64,000 bases of DNA, taken from assembly GCA_964368075.1 (NCBI GenBank), contig CAYJAD010000004.1, forward strand, positions 1 to 64,000, read 5' to 3'. Positions 1 through 8,110 of the stretch are shown here, piece after piece. Under the pieces are notes generated by a model that saw nothing but the letters and a program-made list of their open reading frames with translations, was not told the origin of the DNA and searched no databases. Both the position numbers and the translations under genes were made by a program. Every line of letters begins with the position of its first letter. Within the stretch, counting starts at the first letter, position 1. This stretch comes from CAYJAD01 sp964368075 (lineage in GTDB: Bacteria > Desulfobacterota > Desulfovibrionia > Desulfovibrionales > Desulfovibrionaceae).

Positions 1-318
1 AATTTCTGCCTTTTGTTAGCCGATAAAAATCGTCTTTCCAGTCTTCGTGAAATTGCCAATGTCTATGGTAAATTGCTTGATGAAGAAAAGGGAGTCATTC
101 GTGGGCATGTGCTTACGGCTGTGAACCTTGATGCAAAAAAGCAAGCTGCCATTAAAAAGCAATTGGAAGATAAAGCCGGTAAAAGCATTGCGCTTACCTT
201 TGATGTGGATAAATCCATACTGGGTGGCATAGTGCTTGAGGTTGGTGACCGAGTGCTCGACGCATCGTTGCGCGCGCAATTGGCTGTCCTTCGGGAGACA
301 ATAAAGAGGGGTGAATAG
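1..318 (+). CDS. atpH: F1Fo ATP synthase delta subunit, 5'-truncated by the window
   Basis: The C-terminal part of the delta subunit (OSCP-type), which joins the F1 head to the peripheral stalk. The open frame runs back to base 1 (codons Asn-Phe-Cys-Leu precede Leu-Leu-Ala-Asp-Lys-Asn-Arg), so the gene begins upstream; a TTG at 13 is not a real start. The visible part has the typical C-terminal pattern LLADKNRL, then ILGGIVLEVGDRVLDASLR, the conserved region that ends delta subunits. The stop is 3 nt before the atpA ATG, in the usual order H-A-G-D-C, so the genes are co-transcribed. Identification is firm from motif and synteny. Confidence 0.95.
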   Translation, partial: NFCLLLADKNRLSSLREIANVYGKLLDEEKGVIRGHVLTAVNLDAKKQAAIKKQLEDKAGKSIALTFDVDKSILGGIVLEVGDRVLDASLRAQLAVLRETIKRGE

Positions 319-321
319 CAC

Positions 322-1830
322 ATGCAGATCAAAGCTGAAGAAATTAGCAAGATCATTGAGGAGCAGATCCAAAATTATGAGCAACGTGTAGAAATGAGTG
401 AAACTGGTACCGTACTCTACGTAGGTGACGGTATTGCTCGTGTTTACGGTGTTCAAAATGCCATGGCCATGGAACTTTTAGAGTTCCCCGGTGGCCTTAT
501 GGGCATGGTTCTGAACCTTGAAGAAGACAACGTTGGTGTGGCACTGCTTGGTCCGGATACCGGTATCAAGGAAGGCGATCCTGTAAAACGTACAGGAAAA
601 ATCTTCTCCGTGCCTGTGGGTGACGCCGTAATGGGGCGTGTACTTAACCCACTTGGTCAACCTATTGATGGTCTTGGTCCTGTGGATGCAACAGAAGTGC
701 GTCCTGTGGAATTAAAGGCCCCCGGTATTATTGCACGTAAGTCTGTGCATGAGCCCATGCCTACGGGTATTAAAGCCATTGATGCCATGACTCCTGTGGG
801 TCGTGGCCAGCGTGAGCTTGTCATTGGTGACCGTCAAACAGGCAAAACTGCTGTTTGCGTAGATGCCATCTTGGCCCAAAAAGAAACAGATATTCACTGC
901 TTCTATGTGGCTATTGGACAGAAAAAATCCACTGTGGCCTTGGTAGCTGATACCTTGCGCAAATACGGTGCTTTAGAATATACGACTATTATTTCCGCCA
1001 CGGCGTCTGAACCTGCTCCTTTGCAGTTCATTGCAGCTTATTCTGGTTGTACCATGGCAGAATTTTATCGCGATAACGGCAAGCATGCGCTTATCATTTA
1101 TGATGATTTGTCTAAGCAAGCCGTAGCTTATCGCCAAATGTCCCTCTTGCTTCGTCGTCCTCCAGGACGTGAAGCTTACCCTGGTGACGTTTTCTATTTG
1201 CACTCACGCCTTTTAGAGCGCGCTGCAAAAGTAAATGATGAACTTGGCGCAGGTTCTTTGACGGCATTGCCCATCATTGAAACCCAAGCCGGCGACGTGT
1301 CTGCCTATATTCCTACCAACGTAATTTCTATTACTGACGGTCAGGTGTATCTTGAGCCAAACCTCTTTAACGCAGGTATTCGTCCTGCTATTAACGTAGG
1401 TTTGTCTGTATCTCGCGTGGGCGGCGCAGCACAAATCAAAGCCATGAAACAAGTGGCCGGTACCATGCGCCTTGACCTTGCTCAGTATCGTGAGCTCGCA
1501 GCTTTTGCGCAATTTGGTTCCGACCTTGACGCTGCCACCAAGGCAAAGCTTGATCGCGGTGCCCGTCTTGTGGAGCTTTTAAAACAGCCTCAATATGTGC
1601 CCATGCCAGTAGAAGAGCAAGTAGCCTCCATGTATGCCGCGACCCGTGGTTATATGGATGATGTAGCTGTGGAAGAAATCCGCCGCTTTGAAAGTGAACT
1701 GCTCACCTATTTGCGTGATGTGAAAAAAGAAGCCCTTGTTGCCATTAAAGAAAAGCAAGCTATTGATGCGTCCGTGGAAGAGGTTTTAAAGTCAGCCATC
1801 GAGGCGTTCAAGCAAGGCTTCCAGGCATAA
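322..1830 (+). CDS. atpA: F1Fo ATP synthase alpha subunit
   Basis: Non-catalytic nucleotide-binding subunit of the F1 hexamer, 502 residues, the usual length. The N-terminal beta-barrel domain is followed by a Walker A motif GDRQTGKT around residue 170, then the alpha-specific stretch LIIYDDLSKQAVAYRQMSLL and the segment LSVSRVGGAAQIKAMKQVAG. It acts on the cytoplasmic face of the inner membrane. The start ATG at 322 follows the atpH stop by 3 nt, with a GAGGGG ribosome site inside the end of atpH, so translation is probably coupled. Nothing is missing or unusual. Confidence 0.98.
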   Translation: MQIKAEEISKIIEEQIQNYEQRVEMSETGTVLYVGDGIARVYGVQNAMAMELLEFPGGLMGMVLNLEEDNVGVALLGPDTGIKEGDPVKRTGKIFSVPVGDAVMGRVLNPLGQPIDGLGPVDATEVRPVELKAPGIIARKSVHEPMPTGIKAIDAMTPVGRGQRELVIGDRQTGKTAVCVDAILAQKETDIHCFYVAIGQKKSTVALVADTLRKYGALEYTTIISATASEPAPLQFIAAYSGCTMAEFYRDNGKHALIIYDDLSKQAVAYRQMSLLLRRPPGREAYPGDVFYLHSRLLERAAKVNDELGAGSLTALPIIETQAGDVSAYIPTNVISITDGQVYLEPNLFNAGIRPAINVGLSVSRVGGAAQIKAMKQVAGTMRLDLAQYRELAAFAQFGSDLDAATKAKLDRGARLVELLKQPQYVPMPVEEQVASMYAATRGYMDDVAVEEIRRFESELLTYLRDVKKEALVAIKEKQAIDASVEEVLKSAIEAFKQGFQA

Positions 1831-1845
1831 GGCCGGGGGGTATAT

Positions 1846-2748
1846 ATGGCTTCATTAAAAGACGTAAAAATGAAAATTGTGGGTGTGGGGAAGACCAAGC
1901 AAATTACCAAGGCCATGAACATGGTTTCTTCGGCTAAATTGCGCGGTGCCCAAGCACGTATTGAGCGTTTTCGCCCCTATGCTGCCAAGTTCCAAACTAT
2001 GCTTGTGGATTTGGCTGGCAAAGCAGAAGACAATGCTCACCCTTTGCTAGAAACCCACGATGAAAAAAAGGTGTGCACCATCATTCTTGTCACTTCAGAC
2101 AGGGGACTGTGCGGTAGCTTCAACGGCAACTTGATTACGCAGGCTTTAAAGCTTGCGGCACAAAAAGCCAGTGAAGGTATGGACATAAAGTTCATCTGCA
2201 TGGGCAAGAAAGGTCGCGATGCCATTGCCAAGACCAATTACGAAACCCTCCTTTCCTATGGGGATAAAATGGGTGCGTTGGACTTTGCCTTGGCAGGGAA
2301 AATGGGTAATGAGGTAATACATGGTTATCAAACCATGGCTATGGACGAAGTATATCTTATCTTTGGTGAGTTTCTTTCCATGGCAAGGCAAGTGCCTGTG
2401 GTACAAACTCTCTTGCCCATAAGCAAACCCGAAACGGCGGACGATGGACAAAGCGCTGTGAGCGAACAAAACTCACAAGGCCCGGGTCAACAGTATCTGT
2501 ATGAGCCACAAGAAGAAGAGCTTTTAGCAGAACTTTTGCCCCGCTATGTCAAGGTACAAATATATCGTGGCTTACTGGACACATCAGCAAGCGAGCACGC
2601 TGCCCGTATGGCAGCCATGGACAACGCCACACGAAATTGTGACGATATGACCCGCTTGTTGACTCTCTTGTACAATAAGACACGTCAGGCCGCCATCACA
2701 AGCGACCTTATGGATATTGTGAGCGGCGCCGAAGCGCTGAATGGCTAA
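1846..2748 (+). CDS. atpG: F1Fo ATP synthase gamma subunit
   Basis: Central rotor shaft of F1, 300 residues. The N-terminal helix (MASLKDVKMKIVGVGKTKQITKAMNMV) and C-terminal helix (ending ITSDLMDIVSGAEAL) form the coiled-coil shaft, and SDRGLCGSFN lies in the conserved middle domain. At about residues 197-220 there is a hydrophilic Ser/Gln/Glu-rich insertion before YLYEPQEEELL; it makes the protein slightly longer than the E. coli form and probably sits on the surface of the Rossmann-like domain. The start lies 15 nt after atpA with a G-rich ribosome site. Confidence 0.97.
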   Translation: MASLKDVKMKIVGVGKTKQITKAMNMVSSAKLRGAQARIERFRPYAAKFQTMLVDLAGKAEDNAHPLLETHDEKKVCTIILVTSDRGLCGSFNGNLITQALKLAAQKASEGMDIKFICMGKKGRDAIAKTNYETLLSYGDKMGALDFALAGKMGNEVIHGYQTMAMDEVYLIFGEFLSMARQVPVVQTLLPISKPETADDGQSAVSEQNSQGPGQQYLYEPQEEELLAELLPRYVKVQIYRGLLDTSASEHAARMAAMDNATRNCDDMTRLLTLLYNKTRQAAITSDLMDIVSGAEALNG

Positions 2749-2766
2749 CCATGGGAGCGTAATAAA

Positions 2767-4179
2767 ATGAGTGCAAATACTGGTAAAATTGTTCAAGTCA
2801 TCGGCGCAGTTGTCGACGTTGACTTTTCGGGCGGCGAATTGCCAAACATTTTCAATGCCCTAGATGTTAAAAACCCTAACAACGTTGACGCGCCTGACCT
2901 TGTGGTTGAAGTGGCTCAGCACCTTGGCGATAATGTGGTTCGTACCATCGCTATGGACGCCACTGAAGGTCTTGTGCGTGGTATGGAAGCAGTAGATACC
3001 GGCAAGCCCATCATGGTGCCTGTAGGCAAAGCTGCTGTTAACCGTATCATGAACGTGCTTGGTCGTCCTGTGGACGAAGCTGGCCCCATTGAAGCGGATA
3101 AATATTATCCTATTCACCGTCCTGCCCCTGAATTTACAGAGCAAAATACTAACGTTGAGCTTTTGGAAACAGGCATTAAAGTTGTGGACCTTCTTGTCCC
3201 CTTCCCTAAGGGTGGTAAAATGGGTCTCTTTGGCGGCGCCGGCGTAGGTAAAACCGTTATTCTTATGGAAATGATCAACAACATTGCAAAGCAACACGGC
3301 GGTAGCTCTGTATTTGCTGGTGTTGGTGAGCGTACCCGTGAAGGTAATGACCTTTATCATGAACTTAAAGATGCGGGCGTATTAGAACGCGCCACACTTG
3401 TTTATGGTCAGATGAATGAACCTCCAGGGGCCCGTGCTCGTGTTGCTTTGACAGCACTTGCTTGTGCGGAATACTTCCGTGACGAAGAAAACCAAGACGT
3501 GCTTCTCTTCGTAGATAACATCTTCCGCTTTACGCAAGCTGGTTCCGAAGTGTCCGCACTTCTTGGCCGTATGCCTTCTGCGGTGGGTTATCAGCCAACA
3601 CTTGGTACTGACCTTGGTGGTCTTCAAGAACGTATTACATCCACCAACAAAGGTTCTATTACCGCTGTTCAGGCTGTATACGTACCTGCGGATGACTTGA
3701 CTGACCCGGCCCCTGCTACCACCTTCTCGCACCTTGACGGTACACTCGTACTTTCACGTCAAATTGCAGAACTTGGTATCTACCCTGCGGTGGACCCTCT
3801 TGACTCCAGCTCCCGTATTCTTGACCCCAATGTGGTGGGTGAAGATCACTACATGGTAGCTCGTCAAGTGCAGTCTGTATTGCAAAAATATAAAGATTTG
3901 CAAGATATCATTGCCATTTTGGGCATGGATGAGCTTTCTGATGACGACAAAGTTGTGGTGGCTCGTGCTCGCCGTATTCAACGTTTCTTGTCGCAACCAT
4001 TCCACGTGGCAGAAACCTTTACCGGTACCCCTGGCCAATATGTACAACTTACCGACACCATCAAAGGCTTTAAAGGCATTCTTGACGGTGATTATGACCA
4101 CTTGGCAGAAGGTGACTTCTACATGCTTGGTGGCATAGAAATGGCAGTTGCAAAGTACGAAGAGCGTAAGGGACAATAA
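2767..4179 (+). CDS. atpD: F1Fo ATP synthase beta subunit
   Basis: Catalytic subunit of F1, 470 residues. The Walker A loop GGAGVGKT is near residue 155 and is followed by GVGERTREGNDLY (catalytic Glu), the Walker B-like LLFVDNIFRFTQAGSEVSALLGRMPSA and the DELSEED-type lever, here DELSDDDK near residue 385. The last is a mild variant of the consensus that keeps the acidic character. It is the fourth gene of the operon, 18 nt after atpG and with its own GGGAGC ribosome site. Complete and ordinary. Confidence 0.98.
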   Translation: MSANTGKIVQVIGAVVDVDFSGGELPNIFNALDVKNPNNVDAPDLVVEVAQHLGDNVVRTIAMDATEGLVRGMEAVDTGKPIMVPVGKAAVNRIMNVLGRPVDEAGPIEADKYYPIHRPAPEFTEQNTNVELLETGIKVVDLLVPFPKGGKMGLFGGAGVGKTVILMEMINNIAKQHGGSSVFAGVGERTREGNDLYHELKDAGVLERATLVYGQMNEPPGARARVALTALACAEYFRDEENQDVLLFVDNIFRFTQAGSEVSALLGRMPSAVGYQPTLGTDLGGLQERITSTNKGSITAVQAVYVPADDLTDPAPATTFSHLDGTLVLSRQIAELGIYPAVDPLDSSSRILDPNVVGEDHYMVARQVQSVLQKYKDLQDIIAILGMDELSDDDKVVVARARRIQRFLSQPFHVAETFTGTPGQYVQLTDTIKGFKGILDGDYDHLAEGDFYMLGGIEMAVAKYEERKGQ

Positions 4180-4189
4180 GGAGCAAGCT

Positions 4190-4588
4190 ATGAGTGCGGT
4201 GCTTCAATTGGAAGTTGTAACCCCTGATAAAGAGGTGGTGAATACGTCGGTGGACTATGTGAGTTGCCCAGGCGTTGACGGTGAGTTTGGCGTGTTAAAA
4301 AATCACGTGGCTTTATTGTCTGCCTTAAAAGTGGGTATACTGCGCTACAATCAAGATGGAAAAGATCAACTTATCTTTATATCCGGTGGGTTTGCCGATG
4401 TAAATGATAACGTGGTTACTGTCTTGGCTGAGTCAGCAGAGCTTGCACAGGAAATTGATAAAGGCCGCGCGCAAAATGCCCAGAAGCGTGCTGAAGAGCG
4501 ACTTGCTCAAAAAAATGATGATATTGATGTGCTACGTGCGCAAATAGCTTTGCAAAGAGCTCTTGTGCGTCAAAGCCTCATTGCATAA
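4190..4588 (+). CDS. atpC: F1Fo ATP synthase epsilon subunit
   Basis: Small regulatory subunit at the foot of the gamma shaft, 132 residues. The N-terminal beta-sandwich contains VVTPDKEVV and GEFGVLKNHVALLSAL; the C-terminal part is a charged helical hairpin (AQNAQKRAEERLAQ) that can inhibit ATP hydrolysis. I chose the ATG at 4190 because AAGGAG lies 7 nt upstream and the protein then begins MSAVLQLEVVTPD as in the family; a longer in-frame extension reaches back into atpD and is not needed. Last gene of the operon, followed by a terminator hairpin. Confidence 0.97.
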   Translation: MSAVLQLEVVTPDKEVVNTSVDYVSCPGVDGEFGVLKNHVALLSALKVGILRYNQDGKDQLIFISGGFADVNDNVVTVLAESAELAQEIDKGRAQNAQKRAEERLAQKNDDIDVLRAQIALQRALVRQSLIA

Positions 4589-4594
4589 ATAATT

Positions 4595-4624
4595 TTGTGA
4601 GGAGGGGGCAACTTCTCCTCACAA
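4595..4624 (+). terminator. Hairpin after the atp operon
   Basis: TTGTGAGGAG at 4595-4604 pairs perfectly with CTCCTCACAA at 4615-4624, giving a 10-bp stem 6 nt after the atpC stop. There is no strong T run on the 3' side, so termination may be partial. Confidence 0.6.
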
Positions 4625-4642
4625 GAAGTAGAATGTATATGT

Positions 4643-4721
4643 ACCAAGGCCATTTTACCTGATGTTTTGTCATTACTTCACGGCGTGAGGTTTTAGCATG
4701 CGCAGGCAAAAGTGGCTTGGT
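4643..4721 (+). promoter_or_regulatory. Candidate structured leader upstream of yedE
   Basis: ACCAAG-G-CCA-TTTT at 4643-4656 can pair with AAAA-G-TGG-CTTGGT at 4708-4721, closing a region of about 50 nt. That region holds an internal hairpin CTTCAC-GGC-GTGAGG (4676-4690). The outer stem is followed by TCTTTTATATTT, as in an attenuator. It lies between the atp terminator and the selenium-cluster genes. I do not recognise it as a known riboswitch class; the pairing is visible, regulation is inferred. Confidence 0.35.
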
Positions 4722-4758
4722 CTTTTATATTTCGTAGCAAGCAACATTCCTTAATATA

Positions 4759-4808
4759 TCCTCGTATGCTATTTTAGGACTTTGTCCTTTACTACTAACA
4801 TACGAGGA
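4759..4808 (+). promoter_or_regulatory. Hairpin that sequesters the yedE ribosome binding site
   Basis: TCCTCGTATG (4759-4768) is perfectly complementary to CATACGAGGA (4799-4808). The 3' arm contains the GAGG ribosome site of yedE, whose ATG is at 4813. A nested stem AGGAC-TTT-GTCCT (4776-4788) strengthens the fold. Formation would block initiation, so translational control of yedE is likely. Confidence 0.55.
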
Positions 4809-4812
4809 ATTC

Positions 4813-5901
4813 ATGAAAAAAAATATCTTTGCCACAGGTGCCGGCGTTATTCTTTCCGGCGCTATCATTGGCATTCTTGCAATACTCTTACAGCACTACG
4901 GCAACCCTGCAAATATGGGTTTGTGCGTGGTATGCTTTAACCGCGATATAGCAGGCGCTTTAGGTTTACACGCAGCGCAAGTGGTGCAGTATTTGCGTCC
5001 GGAAGTTATGGGGCTGGTGCTGGGCTCTTTTGTGGCGGCCTTTTCTTTTGGTGAGTTTAAGGCTCGTGGTGGCTCGTCCCCGGTAACACGGTTTATTTTG
5101 GGAATTATTACCGCCATGACAGCCTTAGTTTTTCTCGGTTGTCCGTGGCGCACAATTTTGCGTTTGGCCGGTGGTGATGCCAATGCTATTTTTGGCTTTT
5201 CCGGTATTTTTGTGGGCATTGCTGTAGGCACTATATTTTTTAGACAAGGCTATACCTTAGGACGCAATCAAACGACGAATAAGCTGGCAGGTATGGTTTT
5301 TCCTGTGCTTATGGTGGCGCTCCTCTCTTTACTTTACTTTTTTCCGCAAATTACAGGCCAGATTAAATCTGGTATTATAAACTACTCAGTAAAAGGTCCA
5401 GGTTCACAACATGCACCAATACTCATAGCTTTAGCTGTAGGCTTAGTGGTGGGCTTTTTGGCGCAGCGCAGCAGATTTTGCACCATGGGCGCCTTGCGCG
5501 ATGTAATCCTTTTCCGTCAAATGCATTTACTATGGGGCTTGCTTGCCATGTTTGGAACAGCATTTGCATTAAATTGGTTTCTAGGTTCTTTTCATTACGG
5601 TTTTGAAAATCAACCTGTAGCACATTCGGACTCACTTTGGAATTTCTTGGCTATGTTGGTGGTGGGGCTTGCATCTGCCTTGGCTGGTGGTTGCCCAGGT
5701 CGCCAATTGTTTATGGCTGGCGAAGGGGATAATGATGCTGCTATTTTTGTGGTTGGTATGTTAGTAGGGGCGGCATTGGCGCACAATTTTGGTATTGCAG
5801 CATCGCCTGCAGGCATTGGCCCCAATAGCGCAATGGCTACTATTTTTGGCCTTGTAATGTGTTTACTTATTGGTTTTATGCAAACAAAAAGGAGTGTATA
5901 A
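4813..5901 (+). CDS. yedE: YedE-family selenium-metabolism membrane protein (putative selenium/sulfur transporter)
   Basis: Integral inner-membrane protein of 362 residues with about ten hydrophobic segments. Two related halves each carry a conserved Cys region: FLGCPWRTILRLAGGD and GGCPGRQLFMAGEGDND, plus QRSRFCTMGALRD. These are hallmarks of the YeeE/YedE family, whose members take up small sulfur or selenium species. Pairing with a TusA-like protein (yedF, overlapping by one base as TAATG) and a DUF3343 protein marks the selenium subgroup known from comparative genomics. Its ribosome site lies in a hairpin. The transported species is not proven, and a thiosulfate-type substrate remains possible. 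Confidence 0.85.
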   Translation: MKKNIFATGAGVILSGAIIGILAILLQHYGNPANMGLCVVCFNRDIAGALGLHAAQVVQYLRPEVMGLVLGSFVAAFSFGEFKARGGSSPVTRFILGIITAMTALVFLGCPWRTILRLAGGDANAIFGFSGIFVGIAVGTIFFRQGYTLGRNQTTNKLAGMVFPVLMVALLSLLYFFPQITGQIKSGIINYSVKGPGSQHAPILIALAVGLVVGFLAQRSRFCTMGALRDVILFRQMHLLWGLLAMFGTAFALNWFLGSFHYGFENQPVAHSDSLWNFLAMLVVGLASALAGGCPGRQLFMAGEGDNDAAIFVVGMLVGAALAHNFGIAASPAGIGPNSAMATIFGLVMCLLIGFMQTKRSV

Positions 5902-6113
5902 TGGAAATCATAGATACTTCGGGGCTTTCGTGCCCACAGCCTGTACTCTTGGTTTTGCAATGCATTAAAGCTGAAGATCCTCAAGTCTTGGAAGTAGTGG
6001 TCGATAACGAAGCTAGTTTTGAAAATGTTAGCCGCGCTGCAAGCAATAATGGTTTTGCAGTGAAACATAAAGTAGAGGGGGATAAAACCCGCTTGAGCTT
6101 AGAGAAAAAATAA
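5901..6113 (+). CDS. yedF: YedF/TusA-like sulfurtransferase (selenium-cluster type)
   Basis: A 70-residue cytoplasmic TusA-fold protein. The signature SGLSCPQPVLL near the N-terminus contains the Cys-Pro that carries persulfide or perselenide in this family. The start ATG at 5901 overlaps the yedE stop (TAATG) and has GGAG 10 nt upstream, so the two are translationally coupled. The length matches a stand-alone TusA domain; the longer E. coli-like YedF C-terminal domain is missing and may be supplied by the next gene. Likely role: relays selenium or sulfur from YedE to downstream acceptors. Confidence 0.85.
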   Translation: MEIIDTSGLSCPQPVLLVLQCIKAEDPQVLEVVVDNEASFENVSRAASNNGFAVKHKVEGDKTRLSLEKK

Positions 6114-6118
6114 AAAAT

Positions 6119-6703
6119 ATGACATTATTCAAAAAAATACAGAACTTTTTTTCTAAAAAAAAGGATTCAGAAAGGAGGGGGAAAGTTCCCCCTTCAGCTG
6201 TTCCTGTTTCTGATAGGGGCATGTTGATTTTTTCGCATACAGGTGAAGTTATCAAGGCAGAAAATGTTTTGAAAGATGCTGGTTATGAAGTGGAAGTGCA
6301 AGCCCCTCCACCGGAATTACACACAGGCTGTGATATGGTGCTGGTGATAGAGCTTATGTCTGAGGTGGCTATACTTACCCTATTACAAGCCTATAATAAT
6401 TCGCCCTTAGAAGTATCTCCTATAAATTATGATTCGCTAAAGCCTGTATCTTTGTACCATGTGCACGATTACGGCCAGTGGCTTATGGTGCGTGCAGCAA
6501 ATATGAAAATTACGGTAGAAAAAGAGAGTCATATTATAGTGAATATTTCAGGAGGCGGTTGCCCCGATGTTCCTTATTTGGCACATAAATTACTGGGTTT
6601 ATCTTTAGAAGAAGCGCAAGAGCCGAGCCGTATAGGGCAAACCTTATGTTGCTACTCTTTACAAAAAGCATTTGCTGAAGCTAGGAGAATTTTATGTGGG
6701 TAA
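6119..6703 (+). CDS. DUF3343-type protein of the selenium cluster
   Basis: A 194-residue soluble protein. After a basic, low-complexity start (residues 1-30) comes GMLIFSHTGEVIKAENVLKD, matching the DUF3343 pattern (small putative Se/S carrier domain), with GCDMVLVIEL after it. The C-terminal half has the Cys region SGGGCPDVPYLAHKLLGL and a CC pair in GQTLCCYSL that could hold a chalcogen. The start at 6119 has only a weak ribosome site; a strong AAGGAGGGGG at about 6173 lies inside the ORF, folded in a GGGGGA/TCCCCC hairpin, so an internal start cannot be excluded. DUF3343 proteins co-occur with YedE/YedF and selenophosphate use; the biochemical role is unknown. Confidence 0.65.
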   Translation: MTLFKKIQNFFSKKKDSERRGKVPPSAVPVSDRGMLIFSHTGEVIKAENVLKDAGYEVEVQAPPPELHTGCDMVLVIELMSEVAILTLLQAYNNSPLEVSPINYDSLKPVSLYHVHDYGQWLMVRAANMKITVEKESHIIVNISGGGCPDVPYLAHKLLGLSLEEAQEPSRIGQTLCCYSLQKAFAEARRILCG

Positions 6704-7569
6704 TATTGGGCACAACGCCGCAGTTGCCAGAGGGGCACGTTTTTTTTGGCCCATATACTGCCCACAATTCTAAAATTATTGGGCAAAATGGCGAAGAACT
6801 ACAGTTAGAACGAGGCATAGAAACGCTAGCCACGGCGGCGGCATTGGTGTGCACTTGTCTTGGTAAAGAGGCGCCGCACATCTTATGCGCCGAAGATAAG
6901 GGCAGGGGGGATGGCAGTCGTGCAGTGTATGCGCATATTGTGGACCACATACAGCAATGGGCATTGCAAGGTTTAACTTTTCATTACCTGTTTCCCGATG
7001 TAGATTGGCACAATAGAGTGCTCATGGCTGTGCAAAGTTATGCAGAGCAAAGTGGAAAAGCTCCCCTGTTGGTGGCAGATGCCGGATTTATGTATGTGGC
7101 AAAAATGAGCGGTTATGCCGATGTGTATGATTTATTTACCCCAGATGTGGGAGAAATGGCCTTTCTTGCCGATGAATTGGCGCCGCATCCCTTTTATACA
7201 CGAGGCTTTTTGCAAGAGCAACCGGACAGCATTGAAGAACTTTTGGCGCGCGCCCATGAACATGGCAATGTGGCAAAAAATCTTCTTATTAAAGGGAGTA
7301 CCGACTATGTTGTGCAAGGTGCGCACATTCAACATAGAGTGTCTACCCCTTCAGTGCCTAGCATGGAAGCCATTGGTGGCACAGGTGATATGGTCACCGG
7401 CATATGTACGGGCTTATTGGCTTGTGGGTATACCATAGAAAATGCGTCTCTTGTGGCAACGCGTACCAATAGAATATTGGCAGAAATGGCTCAGCCTACA
7501 CCTGCCTCACAGGTGAATGATTTAATGCCGTATTTGTATGCTGCTTTAGATCAAGTGCTGTCAGATTGA
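6694..7569 (+). CDS. YjeF C-terminal/ribokinase-like sugar kinase of the selenium cluster
   Basis: A 291-residue protein of the ribokinase-like superfamily, closest in pattern to the ADP-dependent NAD(P)H-hydrate dehydratase domain. The diagnostic anion-hole motif GGTGDMVTGICTGLLACGY is near residue 229; LVADAGF and FTPDVGEMAFLA match the LTPHPGE-like part of the family. Its ATG at 6694 overlaps the DUF3343 gene by 10 nt, with AGGAGA upstream, so it belongs to the same operon. The context argues for a task tied to selenium metabolism rather than NADHX repair, and the usual N-terminal epimerase domain is absent. Substrate unknown. Confidence 0.6.
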   Translation: MWVILGTTPQLPEGHVFFGPYTAHNSKIIGQNGEELQLERGIETLATAAALVCTCLGKEAPHILCAEDKGRGDGSRAVYAHIVDHIQQWALQGLTFHYLFPDVDWHNRVLMAVQSYAEQSGKAPLLVADAGFMYVAKMSGYADVYDLFTPDVGEMAFLADELAPHPFYTRGFLQEQPDSIEELLARAHEHGNVAKNLLIKGSTDYVVQGAHIQHRVSTPSVPSMEAIGGTGDMVTGICTGLLACGYTIENASLVATRTNRILAEMAQPTPASQVNDLMPYLYAALDQVLSD

Positions 7570-7667
7570 TGAAGTATAAAGTTTACGCCTTGGGCACTGG
7601 TATTGATGATTTACTTCTATATATCCCTATGGTAAGAGCACATATCACAGGAAAATAGGGAGAAATT

Positions 7668-8099
7668 ATGAGTAATAAAGTAGAAGAAGCCTTTGCTTTT
7701 AAAAAAGAAGGTGCCAATTGTGCACAGGCAGTAGCTTGCACTTTTTGTGAAGAATACGGTGTTACACGTGCAGACATGGTACGATGTTGTGCGCCACTGG
7801 GCGGGGGCTTTTGTGCCGGTGAAATTTGTGGTGCCATGTCTGGCGCCATGCTTATTTTAGGGCTGAAGTATGGGGAAAATTCTGCCGCCAATGCAGAGCA
7901 AAAAAAACTTGTGAAGGAAAAATCTTCCGCTCTTATGCGCCGTTTTCAGCAGGAATTTGGAAATGTGCGATGTATAGATATTCTTGGGGTGAATATAAAC
8001 ACTGCTGAAGGCCTTGCCATAGCAAAACCCCTCATGGCCACCACCTGCAAAAATATTATTCAGAAATCTGTGGAAATTTTAGAAGAAAATACTTTTTAA
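7668..8099 (+). CDS. C_GCAxxG_C_C family redox protein
   Basis: A 143-residue protein with the Cys spacing that names the family: GANCAQAV near residue 19, a CC in VRCCAPLGGGFCAGEICGAMSGAML, then VRCIDILG and TTCKNII near the C-terminus. Such proteins probably bind a metal or an iron-sulfur centre through these cysteines and are common in anaerobes; no reaction is firmly established. AGGGAGAAATT precedes the ATG at 7668. It follows the kinase by about 100 nt and is 11 nt before the AEC transporter, so it may share transcription with both. A role in selenium handling is only suggested by position. Confidence 0.75.
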   Translation: MSNKVEEAFAFKKEGANCAQAVACTFCEEYGVTRADMVRCCAPLGGGFCAGEICGAMSGAMLILGLKYGENSAANAEQKKLVKEKSSALMRRFQQEFGNVRCIDILGVNINTAEGLAIAKPLMATTCKNIIQKSVEILEENTF

Positions 8100-8110
8100 A
8101 GGGTATTTTC

